A stretch of 64,000 bases of DNA, taken from assembly GCA_036583965.1 (NCBI GenBank), contig JAZBQD010000015.1, positions 23,217,310 through 23,281,309 on the forward strand, given 5' to 3'. Shown piece by piece: positions 62,053 through 64,000 of the stretch; the first letter of the stretch is position 1; each line of letters begins with the position of its first letter. Made by a program: the position numbers and the translations under genes. The DNA comes from Prunella strophiata. Its lineage: Eukaryota > Chordata > Aves > Passeriformes > Prunellidae. The notes below the pieces were generated by a model, which ran no database searches, was not told the DNA's origin, and saw only the letters and a list, made by a program, of their open reading frames with translations.

Positions 62053-64000
62053 AAGGTTTCTTTTTTTTACTGCTCAGTAAAGTGAGACACACTGTCTAGA
62101 TTTGAGCCAGACATAATACAGGCAGGCACTGTGCAGGCTTTCTCCCACAGCTGGCTAATGCCCCTCATATCTGACTTGCAACACTCTGCTGGTTCTGTAT
62201 TGGTCCTCGAGGGATCAAAAAATGCCTGGGTCGGATTTTGGTTCCTCCAGATACAAAAACTAAGCTAGGGAGTGGGGGAGGGAAGTCAAATAACTGCCCA
62301 GCAACCTTGAGAAAGCTCTGATTTTTCTTATTTTCCCAAGCAGATTAATGGGAAGTGAACTTTCCGTATTTTAATCAGATATACTGATAGTGAGTGCAGC
62401 AGCGTAACACTCCACGACAAGCTGGCATGCGCACACTCGCTGAATTGGATTCATGGTGCCACTGGTTGAACTGAATGGTAACAATTGTCTAAATCCCAAC
62501 ATGCCAGATGCTCTAAAAATATTCTGTTGTGGGTCCTTTGCGTAAAGAAGTCTAAAGCAACTGGACTGTGCTGCTGCTCCTGATGAATGCCCCTGGAGGA
62601 ACCATTCCAAAGAATTCTCTGGAACAAAATGAGGCTTTTAATTGCGCTAATAAAGGTTGCAGTGTCTTGACTACCAACTTTTGTAAGGAGGGGGAAAAAA
62701 CCATAGTGTGAGAACTTTAGTTTGTAGATCAGCTTATAAAAAGCACTGACGCTTTTAGTGAATGATTAAGAGCTAATGATCTCCATAGTTTGTCTCCTGT
62801 AATTTAAACAATTTTTGCAGTTTTTTATGGGTCTGGGAACACTGACTTGATTACTGCTTACCCAAAATGGTTGTTCCTAGGAGCAGCCACTACACTGTGG
62901 GCTGAAGGAAAAGAATATAATTTACAAGATTATTTTTTCCCCTGACCAAATACATAATTATTTGATAGTTCTCCGAGTTGCATTTTACTCTAATTTTATA
63001 AACCCAGTGTTGGGTTTTAACTCACCAGGATATGACTTAGGTTTTGGAGGAGGGAAATATGACTTATAACGAGCCCAAATTCTTAATCGCACCTTTAAGG
63101 AATTTCTAGCTCGCTGTGATTAAATGAAACCTGGTGAATCATGGGTGCCTGCAGCGTTATAAACACCATGCCCCAATTGTGGTAACTGTTGTTTGTCTTT
63201 CTTTCAGTCAAGTTGTCAGAAACAACATTAGTAACCACCATACAGGCAGCTCTTTTGTTTCTCAATTCCTTCTTTCTCTCTTTGCTGTCTAATTGTTTTC
63301 CACTTAAGAGGCTGACTAAGGGGAAAAAAAAAAAAAAAAACAAAACAAGTCTCATCAGAGTTACCTGAAGATCTGGTAATTTTTCTAGTTCTGTGTGGAT
63401 TACACTATTAAGAGCTGGATTTTTTTTCCCACTGTTTAGAGGCTTTAGTCTGTGCTACACAAAATCTCACCTTTCTTTCTTCTATTTAACCTCTCTTACT
63501 TTCTCTTTCTGCTCTCTCTCCATTTCCTTTTGTCAGAATGACCTGCTTCTCCTGCTGGTTGTTTCCACTTTTCTCAGGCTAGAAGCTGGCCAGGAGCCAG
63601 CAAATAAGAAGGAGAGAAGCTTTATTAGAAGCTGTGGTTGTGAAGAGGGGGAAAACTCAGAATTACGCTCAGCACTGGGGAAAACAAGTGAAAATTTGTG
63701 TGCAGGATAATGCTTCCGATGCTGAGAGGACCAAAACAATGTGAGAAAGAAGCATGTAGGAAAAAGTGAAGCTTTGTGGCATGAGGTAGAAGGGAGTAAG
63801 GTGATATAATTGATACTCTGTAGGCAGCTCAGGTAACAGTCAATAGAATTATCTTGGTTTTTTTCTTCAGGGGATTAATGAAAGGTCAGCTTTCAATACC
63901 TGCTTCAGATGGACAGTAGTTTTTAAAGAATCTTAAGTTTAAATAGTTTGTGTGGTTGAGAGGCTTTAATTTTTGAAAATATATTGCTCTGACCCTCATG
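61291..64000 (+). other. FSBP intron 1 / RAD54B intron, to the window end
   Basis: No second FSBP exon or RAD54B exon was found. It contains a long T run (62022-62050) and an A run near 63325-63342. Frames in this stretch lack recognisable content. Confidence 0.5.
62022..62050. repeat. Poly(T) run of about 29 bases
   Basis: An uninterrupted homopolymer, extended on the left by TTTTC. It could be the A-tail of an antisense retrocopy, but no gene-like sequence was recognised on its right side. It is prone to length errors in assembly. Confidence 0.7.

Overview
The window is vertebrate nuclear DNA and very probably from a bird. It has interrupted genes with GT-AG introns of a few hundred bases to a few kilobases. 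Nearly all recognisable repeats are CR1 LINE fragments, with one solo LTR of the type I associate with avian ERVL elements. There are no mammalian SINEs. Gene order matches the VIRMA-RAD54B/FSBP neighbourhood known from other vertebrates. No CRISPR, operon or prokaryotic signal was seen, and no tRNA or rRNA gene was recognised.

Layout. (1) 1-21035, + strand: the last 20 coding exons and 3' end of VIRMA (KIAA1429), the large scaffold of the m6A methyltransferase accessory complex; the first exons lie upstream. The reading frame can be followed through every splice junction except for one extra base in the exon at 11381-11634. Its introns hold CR1 fragments and an LTR. (2) 21036-31318: the space between two convergent genes, dominated by a 3.6-kb antisense CR1 with a second CR1 nested in it (26781-30420). 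(3) 31319-about 42800, - strand: a five-coding-exon gene for a predicted 287-residue RING/TRAF-type zinc finger/coiled-coil E3 ligase closest to NRDP1 (RNF41), with a C3HC3D RING and a C-terminus resembling a PDZ ligand. It also carries one extra base in a coding exon. As far as I recall, mammals have no gene between VIRMA and RAD54B. (4) 42400-43020: a CpG island that probably fires in both directions, serving the RING gene on the left and RAD54B on the right. (5) 42990-64000, + strand: the start of RAD54B (a non-coding first exon and two coding exons), followed by a long intron. A second CpG island (60040-60480) and the first coding exon of FSBP (60920-61290) lie inside that intron, giving a nested same-strand arrangement. 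Later RAD54B and FSBP exons lie beyond the window.

The genes do not form a pathway. VIRMA acts in mRNA methylation, RAD54B in homologous recombination, FSBP in transcription, and the RING gene is a predicted ubiquitin ligase. The points most worth checking are the unnamed RING gene, the two single-base frame breaks in otherwise intact genes, a perfect 23-bp hairpin in RAD54B intron 1, and the shared promoter.
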